The notes: generated by a model not told the origin, from the letters alone. Positions 44,980 to 53,526 are shown, numbered from the stretch's first letter. The stretch is DNA of 64,000 nt from Bacillota bacterium (GCA_023402845.1 JAEYFP010000058.1:13836-77835); one strand, 5' to 3'. Program-made: numbers and translations.

Positions 44980-47043
44980 TTAAAGCCCTGTCAGGTCGGC
45001 AGGGCCGACTTGTAAGTCTAAAAAAGTCTTCATCTGCAAATGCTCCTCTTTTTCTAAATGAGGATCCTCCTTTAACAGCTTAAAGGCACTATCGGCCGCA
45101 TGCTTTAACAGATCGGCATCCGTAAAAATATCTCCGAGCCGAAATTGTACTTCACCGCTCTGTCGAATGCCAAACAGATCACCCGGCCCTCTCAGTTTTA
45201 AATCCTCGGATGCGATAAAAAATCCGTCATTAGAGCGATTCAGTGTCTCCAGACGCTGCATCGTCTGTTTGTTTCTGTTCGCGCTCATAAAAATACAGTA
45301 CGACTGTAAGTCGCCGCGACCGATCCGGCCTCTGAGCTGGTGAAGCTGGGATAGGCCGAAGCGCTCCGCATTCTCTATAAGCATCACACTCGCATTGGGC
45401 ACATTCACGCCGACTTCAACGACAGTCGTAGACACAAGAATATGGATCTCATTTTTGAAAAATGCTTCCATCACCGCATTTTTATCAGCAGGCTTCATTT
45501 TTCCGTGCAGACAGGCGATTCGAATCTGCTCCGGAAAAATCGAACGGATCTTTTCCGTATAGGAGGACACATCTGCTGCATCCAACCCCTCGCTCGCCTC
45601 CACAAGAGGACAGATAATATAGGCTTGTCTGCCGTTCTCCACCTCATTCTCAATAAATTTATATGCCGTTTTTCGGTAATCCGTATTGACAACGCAATTT
45701 TTAATCGGCAGCCGTCTTGCCGGGACTTCATCGATTACAGAAATATCCAGATCCCCATACATAATGATCGCAAGTGTCCTGGGAATCGGAGTTGCACTCA
45801 TAACAAGGACATGAGGCACATCTGCAACGCTTTTTTGCGCCAGCGCCTCTCTTTGTCTGACGCCGAATCGATGCTGCTCGTCCGTAATGACAAGGGCAAG
45901 CGATGCATAACGGACCTTTTCCTGAATTAACGCATGGGTGCCGATGATAATCTGCACCTCATTCGTTTCTATCAGAGAATAAACCTCTCTTTTTTTGGCT
46001 GCAGTCATCGAACCTGTCAGCACCGCTGCCTTCAACGGAATTTGATATTGTTTCAGCAGCTTTGAAATTGTCTCGAAGTGCTGCATTGCAAGTATTTCTG
46101 TAGGAACCATAAAGGCAGTCTGATACCGGCTGCAGCCTGTCATAATCGCAGCAAGCACCGCAATGATCGTTTTTCCGCTCCCGACATCTCCCTGAAGCAG
46201 CCGGCTCATGGACTGACTGTTTTGCAGTTGCGCCTCAACTTCCTCCCATACACGCTCTTGTGCGCCTGTCAGCCTGTACGGCAGCGCATCGATCAGGCGG
46301 CGTGTCTCCGCAGCCGGATAAATGGCAAAGTTATTTTTCGCTCGGGCATTATCTTCCTTCAGCATCCGAAGCTTCAATAAAAATATAAAGAACTCGTCAA
46401 ATACAAGCCGTCTTCGCGCTTGAAGCAGTTCTTTCTCATCCTTTGGAAAATGGATATGAAGCAGTGCTTCTTTTCTGGAAATTATCAGCTCATCCTTTAA
46501 AACCGAATCCGACAGCATATCTTCTTGCGGGATATCAGCCTGCGCCAGCACCTGTTTCACCGATTTACACAATGCTTGATTGGAAAGTCCCTTCGTGAGC
46601 GGGTATACGGGCTGCAACGTATCAAGCAGTGTTTGATACTGTTCCTCCGTAAAAATGGACGGCTGTTCCACATGAAAGTGGCTGCCCTGCCTTTGCAATA
46701 CACCCCGGAGCACAAATTCTTTTCCGGCTTTTAAGCTCTTGGTCAAATATGGCATATGGAACCATACGGCCGAAACGAAAACGCCCTCCGCCAAAAGCTG
46801 TGCCGTCACAACCTGCAGCTTTCCGGCTCGGCGCATAAGCGGCTGCTTCGTGACTCTTGCCTTAAAAAAACAGACCTGATCAATCAGCGCGTCACTCAGT
46901 GGTTGTATCTGCTCATACTTTACGTAATCACGCGGATAGTAATAAAGCAGATCCTCAAAAGAATAGATCCCTAACTTATGATAAGGAGTGACTGTCTTTT
47001 GTCCGATCCCTTTTAATTCCAGAATATCCGTTTTCAGTTCCAT
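44980..47043 (-). CDS. recG: ATP-dependent DNA helicase RecG
   Basis: RecG remodels stalled replication forks and branched DNA. The 687-residue protein has the N-terminal wedge/OB domain (about 60-150) and two helicase lobes. Walker A is LLQGDVGSGKTIIA, the DEAD-type box is DEQHRFGVRQRE, and later motifs are VMSATPIPRTLA and QLRGRIGRGDLQSYCI. In Bacillus too it lies downstream of the yloU-yloV genes, which agrees with the order here. Confidence 0.96.
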   Translation of the reverse strand: MELKTDILELKGIGQKTVTPYHKLGIYSFEDLLYYYPRDYVKYEQIQPLSDALIDQVCFFKARVTKQPLMRRAGKLQVVTAQLLAEGVFVSAVWFHMPYLTKSLKAGKEFVLRGVLQRQGSHFHVEQPSIFTEEQYQTLLDTLQPVYPLTKGLSNQALCKSVKQVLAQADIPQEDMLSDSVLKDELIISRKEALLHIHFPKDEKELLQARRRLVFDEFFIFLLKLRMLKEDNARAKNNFAIYPAAETRRLIDALPYRLTGAQERVWEEVEAQLQNSQSMSRLLQGDVGSGKTIIAVLAAIMTGCSRYQTAFMVPTEILAMQHFETISKLLKQYQIPLKAAVLTGSMTAAKKREVYSLIETNEVQIIIGTHALIQEKVRYASLALVITDEQHRFGVRQREALAQKSVADVPHVLVMSATPIPRTLAIIMYGDLDISVIDEVPARRLPIKNCVVNTDYRKTAYKFIENEVENGRQAYIICPLVEASEGLDAADVSSYTEKIRSIFPEQIRIACLHGKMKPADKNAVMEAFFKNEIHILVSTTVVEVGVNVPNASVMLIENAERFGLSQLHQLRGRIGRGDLQSYCIFMSANRNKQTMQRLETLNRSNDGFFIASEDLKLRGPGDLFGIRQSGEVQFRLGDIFTDADLLKHAADSAFKLLKEDPHLEKEEHLQMKTFLDLQVGPADLTGL

Positions 47044-47068
47044 ACCGTTCTCCGCTTAATAATTTAAA

Positions 47069-47123
47069 ACCTGCCATCAGAACAGGCCGAGCGGTTTCCC
47101 CGGCGTCTTTCTTCATGGCAGGT
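47069..47123 (-). terminator. Compound hairpin between the fakA-like gene and recG
   Basis: ACCTGCCAT (47069-47077) and ATGGCAGGT (47115-47123) form a perfect 9-bp outer stem. A second stem lies inside (GCCG 47086-47089 with CGGC 47101-47104). On the minus strand the outer stem is followed by TTTTAAATTATT. It is probably a terminator, but the inner stem is more elaborate than usual. Confidence 0.6.
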
Positions 47124-47173
47124 CTATGAAATAAATCCTATACAAAACCGGCAGGTCAAGGGTGCCGCACATA

Positions 47174-48880
47174 TTATTCGACTGAAATGATATAGTAATA
47201 AATCGGTTGTCCGCCTGCATGGCTTTCCACATCACAGCTCGGATAACGATTCTTCACTTCCGTCATAAAATCACCGGCCATTTCCTCATCCACTTCGCTG
47301 CCAAAGTAAATGCTGATTAATTCGGAATCCTTATCTACCATTTTTTCGAGCATCTCCATCGCCGTATCCTCAACAATCGTTCCGACGGAAAGAATATCGT
47401 GATCACCAATGCCCATAATATTACCCTGTTTGATTTCAAGATCATTAATTACCGTATCCCGGACGGCGTAAGTTACCTGACCCGTCTTTACATTTTTGAT
47501 CTCCTCATTCATAATATCCTCGTTTTCCTGGGGAGATTTATCCGGCATATAATTAATCAAGGCAGTGATTCCCTGCGGCACGGTCTTTGTCGGAATCACA
47601 ACAACTTGTTTTCCCTCCACGAGATATTGTGCCTGATTTGCCGCAAGAATAATATTTTTATTGTTCGGTAATATAAAGACAGCGCGTGCATTGACTTTTT
47701 CAATCGCATTTACCATGTCCTCGGTACTTGGATTCATCGTTTGTCCGCCTTCAATCAGGTAGTCAACACCCAGTCCTTTAAAAATTGCATCCATCCCCTC
47801 ACCGACGGAAACCGCAATAAATCCGATTTCCTTTTCCGGATCTGCCGCTGCTTTTGCTGAGGATGTCTCCTTTTTTCCGTCAAACCCGGCACTCTGTTCT
47901 TCTTCCGCCGCAGCCTGTTCTTTTTCTGCCATTTTGAAGAGCTTTTCCTGATGCTCCTCACGCATATTGTCGATCTTCATATTCGTCAGCGCACCATAGG
48001 TGAGCGCTTTCTGAATCGCCAGTCCCGGATCATTCGTATGCACATGTACCTTAACGATATCATCATCGGCAACACAGACGATAGAGTCGCCGATCGATTC
48101 CAGATAGGTCTTAAAATCCTGCTCGTTTTTTGCGTTGAACACATTGCTTACCATAATGATAAACTCCGTACAGTAGCCGAATTTAATTTCCATTTCAGCC
48201 TGCGCATCTATTTTTCCGACACTCGTCTTAACACCGGTATCCGTAATTGTTAAATCCAATTCTTTACCAAGGAAAGCGTCGTATCCGCCCTTTAATACCT
48301 CTACGAGACCTTGCCCGCCGGAATCTACGACACCCGCCTGTTTCAACACCGGCAGCATTTCCGGCGTCTGACTTAACACATACTCCGCATGTTTGATAAT
48401 TTCCTCGATGAATACGGACAAATCCTCTGTCGTAGCCACAAGTTCAAGTGCCTTATCTGCCGCCCCCTTCGCAACCGTCAGAATTGTACCTTCCTTTGGT
48501 TTCATGACAGCCTTATAGGCTGTTTCTGCAGCCTTCTGCATCGCGTTGGCCAAAATCGTTGTATCGATTTCCTCATGCTCCCTGATTACCTTGGTAAAGC
48601 CGCGAAGGAGCTGGGAAAGGATTACTCCGGAATTTCCTCTGGCGCCTCTCAGCGAGCCTGATGAAATTGCTTTCGCAAGCGTCTCCATCGTCAAATTTTC
48701 GATCGCAGTTACTTCCCTTGCCGCCGACATAATCGTCAAAGTCATATTCGTACCGGTATCACCATCCGGCACCGGAAATACGTTTAATTCATTAATCCAT
48801 TCCTTCTTTGACTCAAGCATCTTTGCTCCGGCCAAAAACATCTTAGAAAACGTTTTGGCATCGATTGTGTTCCTACTCAC
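47174..48880 (-). CDS. DAK2/DegV-like fatty acid kinase family protein (FakA/YloV)
   Basis: This 568-residue protein has an N-terminal DAK2 (dihydroxyacetone kinase phosphatase-like) domain with the nucleotide-binding VPDGDTGTNMTLT and GARGNSGVILSQLLRG. A middle linker and a C-terminal DegV-like part follow. FakA proteins of Staphylococcus phosphorylate fatty acids bound by FakB; that role is inferred by homology and no fakB is seen here. It is 13 bases after the Asp23 gene, as in Bacillus yloU-yloV. Confidence 0.88.
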   Translation of the reverse strand: MSRNTIDAKTFSKMFLAGAKMLESKKEWINELNVFPVPDGDTGTNMTLTIMSAAREVTAIENLTMETLAKAISSGSLRGARGNSGVILSQLLRGFTKVIREHEEIDTTILANAMQKAAETAYKAVMKPKEGTILTVAKGAADKALELVATTEDLSVFIEEIIKHAEYVLSQTPEMLPVLKQAGVVDSGGQGLVEVLKGGYDAFLGKELDLTITDTGVKTSVGKIDAQAEMEIKFGYCTEFIIMVSNVFNAKNEQDFKTYLESIGDSIVCVADDDIVKVHVHTNDPGLAIQKALTYGALTNMKIDNMREEHQEKLFKMAEKEQAAAEEEQSAGFDGKKETSSAKAAADPEKEIGFIAVSVGEGMDAIFKGLGVDYLIEGGQTMNPSTEDMVNAIEKVNARAVFILPNNKNIILAANQAQYLVEGKQVVVIPTKTVPQGITALINYMPDKSPQENEDIMNEEIKNVKTGQVTYAVRDTVINDLEIKQGNIMGIGDHDILSVGTIVEDTAMEMLEKMVDKDSELISIYFGSEVDEEMAGDFMTEVKNRYPSCDVESHAGGQPIYYYIISVE

Positions 48881-48893
48881 TTCTGTTTCCTCC

Positions 48894-49250
48894 TTAATCG
48901 ATCACTCTAACACCTTCTACATAGATGTTTATTTTTTCAATGGTAAGCCCCGTAAACTCTTCCACTTTATATTTGACATTACTGATCAGGTTTTCAGACA
49001 CCGCCTGAATGCTGACACCATATGCCACAATGACATGAAAGTCCAGAATTAACTGATTATCGTCTATCTCCACATTAATACCATGAGTAATACTTTCCCG
49101 CTTCAAAAGCTTCACAAAGCCATCCTTCATATTGACGGAAGCCATCCCCACGATACCAAAGCATTCCACTGCCACAGAACCGGCGTACTGCGCAATAACT
49201 TCCGTATCGATACTGATGTTTCCTACCCGTGTATTCACATGACCCTTCAT
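48894..49250 (-). CDS. Asp23/Gls24 family protein (YloU)
   Basis: This family is linked to envelope stress. The 118-residue protein has the typical VGNISIDTEVIAQYAGSVA opening and the beta-rich LILDFHVIVAYGVSIQAVSE region. The ATG at 49250 has GGAGG seven bases upstream; a longer reading from 49280 has no such site. The order yloU-yloV next to rpmB is conserved in Firmicutes. Confidence 0.92.
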   Translation of the reverse strand: MKGHVNTRVGNISIDTEVIAQYAGSVAVECFGIVGMASVNMKDGFVKLLKRESITHGINVEIDDNQLILDFHVIVAYGVSIQAVSENLISNVKYKVEEFTGLTIEKINIYVEGVRVID

Positions 49251-49569
49251 AGATATTCCTCCGTTCTCTTTTCTTTTCATTTATGTTAACTGCTTCGTTC
49301 CTTTTCAGTTACCAATTGCGCTATTATTTAGATTACAATATTGCATGAAAAAAGTAAATAACAAAATAGCCGTTGTCCGATCGTTTCATAAAAGGCATAA
49401 TAATTATATCCTTTTTCAGTTGAAAAAGAAACCTGAAAATATATTTTTTGCATTTTTTCATCTTTTACTTGCAAATGTATGGAAGTTCTGATAGAATACA
49501 TTTGTTGCGATTTAGATAAGCAATTTCTTATTATGAATATAATTATGTAATTCGGAGGAGGTGCAATCA
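49251..49569. other. Divergent intergenic region between yloU and rpmB
   Basis: This is an AT-rich region of about 320 bases holding the rpmB promoter and leader on the plus strand and, presumably, the promoter of the Asp23-fakA operon on the minus strand. For the latter I see only weak candidates (around 49330-49365). A possible 80-codon minus-strand ORF across the rpmB promoter has no ribosome binding site or recognisable content, so I do not call it. Confidence 0.6.
49469..49497 (+). promoter_or_regulatory. rpmB promoter
   Basis: TTGCAA (49469-49474) and TAGAAT (49492-49497) are 17 bases apart on the plus strand, 72 bases before rpmB. The leader of about 65 bases has no obvious structured element. 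Confidence 0.65.
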
Positions 49570-49755
49570 ATGGCTAAATGTGATGTTTGTGGAAAAGGCG
49601 TTCATTTTGGTAATGCTGTCAGTCATTCTCATAGAAGATCCAACAGAATTTTTCATTCTAATGTAAAACGTGTTAAATGCAAGGTGAACGGCATTCCGAA
49701 GAGGCTTCATGTTTGTACACAATGTTTAAAATCAAACAAGGTGGAACGCGCCTAA
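49570..49755 (+). CDS. rpmB: Large ribosomal subunit protein bL28, zinc-binding form
   Basis: L28 is a small protein of the 50S subunit. The 61-residue product has two CxxC pairs (KCDVCGKG and HVCTQCLK), the zinc-ribbon form. The conserved NAVSHSHRRSNRIFHSN lies between them. I start it at the ATG at 49570; GGAGGAGGTG is upstream. It is monocistronic: its own promoter is above and a terminator follows. Confidence 0.97.
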   Translation: MAKCDVCGKGVHFGNAVSHSHRRSNRIFHSNVKRVKCKVNGIPKRLHVCTQCLKSNKVERA

Positions 49756-49761
49756 TAAAAA

Positions 49762-49788
49762 AGCAATCCTGTAAGGGTTGCTTTTTTT
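49762..49788 (+). terminator. rpmB terminator
   Basis: The stem AGCAATCC/GGGTTGCT, with a short loop, is followed by a run of seven Ts, starting six bases after the rpmB stop codon. This is a typical Rho-independent terminator. Confidence 0.92.
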
Positions 49789-49804
49789 GCATACACATTT
49801 CTCG

Positions 49805-49948
49805 TTAGAGACAATACAGGTTATATCCCAATATCAAAAGAATAATAATTATGATCGACTCTATAAATACATTTGGAATGAATAATGAAATGAACATGCC
49901 AAGTGCAACCATAAATATTAAAAGTCCCCAAGAATTTTTTTTTGGCAT
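49805..49948 (-). CDS. 47-residue small membrane protein, unannotated ORF
   Basis: I do not recognise a named family. The reading frame runs from an ATG at 49948, with AAGGAG eight bases upstream, to TAA at 49805. The product starts MPKKNSWGLL. It has two hydrophobic stretches (LLIFMVALGMFISLFIP and ESIIIIILLILGYNL) joined by a short turn, so it is probably a hairpin of two membrane helices with a basic cytoplasmic start. A possible -10 box TATAAT lies about 30 bases upstream (near 49985), just after a terminator hairpin, so it may be transcribed alone. It is too small for standard ORF cutoffs. Confidence 0.7.
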   Translation of the reverse strand: MPKKNSWGLLIFMVALGMFISLFIPNVFIESIIIIILLILGYNLYCL

Positions 49949-50002
49949 GCCTACTGCTCCTTCATACAGTTATTATTGTTTATTATATGCATCAAAGCCA
50001 AA

Positions 50003-50034
50003 ACAGACACCGCTTTTCAAAAAGTGGTGTCTGT
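50003..50034 (-). terminator. Terminator after gerW
   Basis: A stem of about 15 pairs (left arm from ACAGACACC at 50003, right arm ending GGTGTCTGT at 50034) has a very short loop. Read on the minus strand it continues TTTTGG. It ends the operon carrying gerW and stands 55 bases upstream of the small membrane protein. Confidence 0.75.
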
Positions 50035-50069
50035 TTCTATGCAAAAAGTTCATATTCATTGATAATTTT

Positions 50070-50456
50070 TCATTCTTCGTCAAAAGCGGCCGTTACTGCC
50101 TTTTCGTCGGAAACTGTTTCCTCCTTTTTAGAAGCGAATTTATTGACAAGGTCCGGAACCATATCCAGGATTTTCGTCATACTGTCTTGGTTTTTAATAT
50201 TGACAAGTCTCGTCGTCCCCTTCTGGATGACAAGTACGGCACTCGGTGCCATCCTGCCAGTCAAGCCGCCCGCACCATTATCCTTTTTATCATTTTTAAA
50301 CTCGCCGGCCCCGACACCGAAGGACACATCAACAAAAGGAACGATGATCGTATCATCGATTCGCGTAGCCTCTCCAACCACCGTTTTTGTCGAAAGGAAT
50401 CCATTCATTCCTTTAATCAGCGACTCCACTACTTCATTAAAATTGTTTTCCGCCAT
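50070..50456 (-). CDS. GerW family spore protein (YtfJ-like)
   Basis: GerW (YtfJ) proteins are needed for L-alanine germination of Bacillus spores. The 128-residue protein has the family core VESLIKGMNGFLSTKTVVGE, IIVPFVDVSFGVGAGE and the glycine-rich loop GAGGLTGRMAPSAVLVI. The start codon follows the stop of the DUF2953 gene directly, a pairing known from spore formers. The Glu/Asp-rich tail is variable. Confidence 0.92.
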   Translation of the reverse strand: MAENNFNEVVESLIKGMNGFLSTKTVVGEATRIDDTIIVPFVDVSFGVGAGEFKNDKKDNGAGGLTGRMAPSAVLVIQKGTTRLVNIKNQDSMTKILDMVPDLVNKFASKKEETVSDEKAVTAAFDEE

Positions 50457-51368
50457 CTACACAGCCTCCTTTTTTAATATACGCATCAATCGTCTGAAAT
50501 TCTTATTAAAATAAATCTTCCATGCCGCCCGAAGGAACACAAACGAGGTAACCCTTCCTTTCAAAAACAGGGTTCCTTCCAACAGCACTTCTTCATACTC
50601 CGGTATTACCCGCAGCCCGCCTTCAAATAACGGATAGATCATACCAAGGATCACCAGCATTTGGCCTGTAGATGCCGGATCCCCCAGCCCTACATGCAAA
50701 ACCGCACGAAATTTTCTCGGTTTGATTGTTTTAAAAATTTTACCAAGCTGGAAAAGACATAGCTTAATTACCCGTTGGTTACGCTCATCTTCAAAAGCTT
50801 CTATATAATAATCAAGATTATTCTTAACACCCGCCAGCTTTTTAAACAGCGCGGTCAGCCTTTCTTTAAAATTAAATAACAGATCCATCAGCTTCTTTAT
50901 AAATTCCCTGCATTTTGAAAAAAATGATTGTTTTTCTTTTTGCGAAATTTTCCGGGGATTGCTCTCATCTTGAGATACAATCCGATTTTTATTGGACTGT
51001 ACCGGATTATTTTCTACCTGTTTAACAGCTTCCGTGCTTTCCGGTAATTCATACTCCGGTTCTTTCAGCCGTTTTTTTGATTTCTCCGTATCAGTCTTTT
51101 TTTTATCCAAATTCAGACGAATCCCAAAAATTCGGACTGACCGTTCAAATTTTCCCTCTTCATAAGAAAATACCACACTGACAATATGCAAAAGCCATGT
51201 GATTTTAGCCTGCGCAGCCATATTTTCCGGCTCTGCCGTCCGTTCTGCCCAAATCCGGTATCTGATCGGCACAAACAGAATCATACATAGCAGGAATAAG
51301 AATAACCCAAGCAGGCAAAGCAGCACAATACCTATTATTTTTAAAATCAGCAAAATTAATTGCAGCAT
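50457..51368 (-). CDS. DUF2953 domain membrane protein
   Basis: This protein of about 303 residues has one N-terminal membrane segment (LILLILKIIGIVLLCLLGLF), a basic linker and a C-terminal DUF2953 domain with the typical LGLGDPASTGQ-like stretch (VGLGDPASTGQMLVILGMIY). The function is unknown; DUF2953 commonly precedes gerW in spore formers. I start it at 51368, where GAGG has a 5-base spacing; the ATG directly before it, at 51371, is only 2 bases from that site. Its gap to the next upstream gene is 13 bases. Confidence 0.85.
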   Translation of the reverse strand: MLQLILLILKIIGIVLLCLLGLFLFLLCMILFVPIRYRIWAERTAEPENMAAQAKITWLLHIVSVVFSYEEGKFERSVRIFGIRLNLDKKKTDTEKSKKRLKEPEYELPESTEAVKQVENNPVQSNKNRIVSQDESNPRKISQKEKQSFFSKCREFIKKLMDLLFNFKERLTALFKKLAGVKNNLDYYIEAFEDERNQRVIKLCLFQLGKIFKTIKPRKFRAVLHVGLGDPASTGQMLVILGMIYPLFEGGLRVIPEYEEVLLEGTLFLKGRVTSFVFLRAAWKIYFNKNFRRLMRILKKEAV

Positions 51369-51381
51369 CATTGCCTCTATT

Positions 51382-51693
51382 CTATATAAAATATGAACGC
51401 AGCTGTTCATAGCTGCCGGACTGCTCCAGACATTCCTCAATCATCTGCCGGACAAGCTGCATGGCGGCCTCCTTGCTTTCCGCGATGCCGATGACGGTAT
51501 AATCACGCTTTCTGAAATAATGTTGCTTAAACAAAGCCGCCGGATAAATATCAAACACATCCGCCTCATTTTCCGCCAAGGTAATCAGATGCACCTGTAC
51601 CATACCTGCGCCAGCCGCAAGCTTCCACTTAATTGTATCTATTTTCTTTTCCGTCTTTTCTGTTAAGTACAGTCTGGGATGGTATGTGATCAT
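51382..51693 (-). CDS. Unknown 103-residue protein upstream of the DUF2953 gene
   Basis: I do not recognise a family. The protein looks soluble and alpha/beta. It has a positively charged N-terminus, a hydrophobic core stretch (GAGMVQVHLITLAENEADVF), a KRDYTVIGIAES strand and a C-terminal helix. No signal peptide or membrane segment is visible. Its position as the first gene of an operon with DUF2953 and gerW suggests a sporulation or general role, but this is inference only. An extended -10 box (51725-51730) precedes it. Confidence 0.65.
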   Translation of the reverse strand: MITYHPRLYLTEKTEKKIDTIKWKLAAGAGMVQVHLITLAENEADVFDIYPAALFKQHYFRKRDYTVIGIAESKEAAMQLVRQMIEECLEQSGSYEQLRSYFI

Positions 51694-51724
51694 AAACAGG
51701 ACCTCTGCTTCTGCCTTTCCGATT

Positions 51725-51730
51725 AGTATA
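51725..51730 (-). promoter_or_regulatory. Extended -10 promoter of the unknown-DUF2953-gerW operon
   Basis: TATACT preceded by TGT on the minus strand makes a TGn-extended -10 box, 32 bases before the start codon. The -35 region is weak. Confidence 0.5.
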
Positions 51731-51841
51731 ACATAATCCTTCCCAATTTTGTACTTTTTTTATTTTTTTGTACAGTGCTTGTCCTTACACAGTTTAACAG
51801 CAAGTGTTAAGCTATTGTATGAACAGAAATATTTTAATAGA

Positions 51842-51870
51842 TTGACAATTTTCGTCTATATTTTTATACT
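51842..51870 (+). promoter_or_regulatory. Promoter of the HD-GYP-like gene
   Basis: TTGACA (51842-51847) and TATACT (51865-51870) are 17 bases apart on the plus strand, 37 bases before the ATG. It is one of the strongest promoters in the window. Confidence 0.82.
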
Positions 51871-51907
51871 GGGTATAGATGGATATCGAATGGAAGGGGG
51901 TGTTTTT

Positions 51908-52966
51908 ATGGAAATGGTTGCTACAGTTGCATTGAAGCCGGGTATGGAGCTTGGAGAAGATGTTACGGACTATAAAGGCAGGGTTATTATTAAAAAAAAT
52001 ACGGTTCTGGATAAGTTTCTAATAAAGAAGCTTACGGTCAATTCCATTAACTGTGTAACGGTCAAGGAGGCAGAGGATTATATTTCCACTTATTTTCATA
52101 AAATCAAGGTCAGCAAGACTTTTAAACAGTTTGAAGAACTGTACTTTACATACTTTGCCGCATATAAGAATTCCTTGGAGTCATTTATTTATAAACAACA
52201 TCCGATGGATAACGATGCACTTTTGGAAATTATTACAAATATCACTACTCCATTTCAAAAAAGCAAAACAACAATTCTGGACATGCTCTCCGTACTCCAG
52301 ACGGAAGAAAAAGATTTTCTCATCGCACATGGCTTAAATGTTGCCTTGATCTGCCATTATACAGGCAAATGGTTCAAGCTCTCCGCTGAAGAAATCAGCA
52401 CATTAATTCTCTGCGGCTTTTATTACGATATCGGAAAATTCAAAATTCCGATCGAGATTATCAGGAAACCGGACAAGCTGACCGATAAAGAATTCGAACT
52501 GATGAAGGCGCATCCTCTTTATGGCTATCAGCTGCTTCAGGATCTTTCCATCAACGACAATATTAAGCTCGCGGCGCTGATGCATCACGAGCGATGCGAC
52601 GGAAGCGGTTATCCGCAGAGACTTTTAAATGAACGCATTAATCCCTTTGCAAAAATCATTTCCATTTTGGACGCTTATGAGGCAATGACTTCGTTCCGTT
52701 CTTACAGACCGCCGCTATGTCCATTTAAGGTGATCGATATTTTTGAACAGAGCGGTCTTTCAAAATACGATGTTGCATATTATTTAATTTTCTTAGAGCG
52801 GATGGTCGAGGAATATATCGGAAAAGAGGTTATGCTAAACGACGGCACGGAATGCACCGTTGTTTTGATCAACAAGCATGCACTCTCCCGCCCGATGGTC
52901 AAAGCCGGAAATACTTATATTGATCTCTCCCAAAATAAGTATCTTTCCATTGAGACTCTGATTTGA
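51908..52966 (+). CDS. HD-GYP-like protein with altered HD motif
   Basis: HD-GYP proteins are cyclic-di-GMP phosphodiesterases. The 352-residue protein has no membrane segment. Residues about 140-300 match the HD-GYP core: H141 in IAHGLNVALI, a degenerate HD motif as Y173-D174 in FYYDIGKFKIP, then MKAHPLYGYQLL, MHHERCDGSGYP (about 225-236) and ILDAYEAMTSFRSYR. GYP is kept but the HD histidine is Tyr. The N-terminal 130 residues form an unidentified domain. The ATG at 51908 follows GGAAGGGGG; a longer reading would begin upstream of the promoter. It is monocistronic. Confidence 0.85.
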   Translation: MEMVATVALKPGMELGEDVTDYKGRVIIKKNTVLDKFLIKKLTVNSINCVTVKEAEDYISTYFHKIKVSKTFKQFEELYFTYFAAYKNSLESFIYKQHPMDNDALLEIITNITTPFQKSKTTILDMLSVLQTEEKDFLIAHGLNVALICHYTGKWFKLSAEEISTLILCGFYYDIGKFKIPIEIIRKPDKLTDKEFELMKAHPLYGYQLLQDLSINDNIKLAALMHHERCDGSGYPQRLLNERINPFAKIISILDAYEAMTSFRSYRPPLCPFKVIDIFEQSGLSKYDVAYYLIFLERMVEEYIGKEVMLNDGTECTVVLINKHALSRPMVKAGNTYIDLSQNKYLSIETLI

Positions 52967-52990
52967 TTCATAAGACAAATGATAGTACAC

Positions 52991-53030
52991 AAGCTGCGGC
53001 AGATAAGAAACAACTTATCTGCCGCAGCTT
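52991..53030. terminator. Bidirectional terminator between HD-GYP and Nudix genes
   Basis: A perfect 17-bp inverted repeat (52991-53007 with 53014-53030) with a 6-base loop lies between the convergent genes. It is GC-rich at its base and is followed by T-rich DNA on the plus strand. It probably ends both transcripts. Confidence 0.85.
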
Positions 53031-53032
53031 TC

Positions 53033-53485
53033 TTAATAACATTTTTTACTTCCCCATAAATTATTTTTTTTCATTTCCAGATATTCCTCATAACCTTTCT
53101 CCAATATCTGCCGCTCATTTGAAAATTTAAGCAGATGATAGGCCTCATGGTACTTATAATAACCGGAATCAATAAAAAATTCTTCACGCTGTGGCTTGCT
53201 GTAATAGCTGTCCGCCATCATCAGATACCAATGCACATCCTTTTCAACGGTATCCTCCGGTACGGTAAAGGAATACTTGCTTTTTCCTATATATTTGATG
53301 ATCGATGCCTGTACTCCTGCCTCTTCCAGAACCTCTCTTAAAGCAGTATCCCTATATTCCTCTTGTTCTTCTACAGTTCCCTTCGGCAATACCCATCCTT
53401 CATATTTATTCTTGAAATTTTTATATAAAAGTAAAATCTTGCCTCGAAAAATCACCACACCGCCACAGCTCGTTGCCTCAATCAT
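53033..53485 (-). CDS. Nudix hydrolase
   Basis: Nudix enzymes hydrolyse nucleoside diphosphates linked to other groups. The 150-residue protein has a complete Nudix box: G, then E five residues on, and REVLEEAG (within GTVEEQEEYRDTALREVLEE). The substrate is unknown; the front stretch YEGWVLPKG resembles diadenosine polyphosphate or mRNA-decapping type family members. It has its own promoter, which overlaps the end of the upstream PBP gene. Confidence 0.9.
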   Translation of the reverse strand: MIEATSCGGVVIFRGKILLLYKNFKNKYEGWVLPKGTVEEQEEYRDTALREVLEEAGVQASIIKYIGKSKYSFTVPEDTVEKDVHWYLMMADSYYSKPQREEFFIDSGYYKYHEAYHLLKFSNERQILEKGYEEYLEMKKNNLWGSKKCY

Positions 53486-53526
53486 TGCAATGCCTCCGTT
53501 CTGGTGTCTTTGAAATCACTGGAAAC

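Noticed and set aside
49328..49570. 80-codon minus-strand ORF in the yloU-rpmB gap
   Set aside because: It covers the rpmB promoter in reverse, has no ribosome binding site and looks like chance in AT-rich DNA.
49851..50477. Plus-strand ORF of 208 codons across gerW and the small membrane ORF
   Set aside because: It is antisense to gerW and crosses a terminator hairpin; no known domain.
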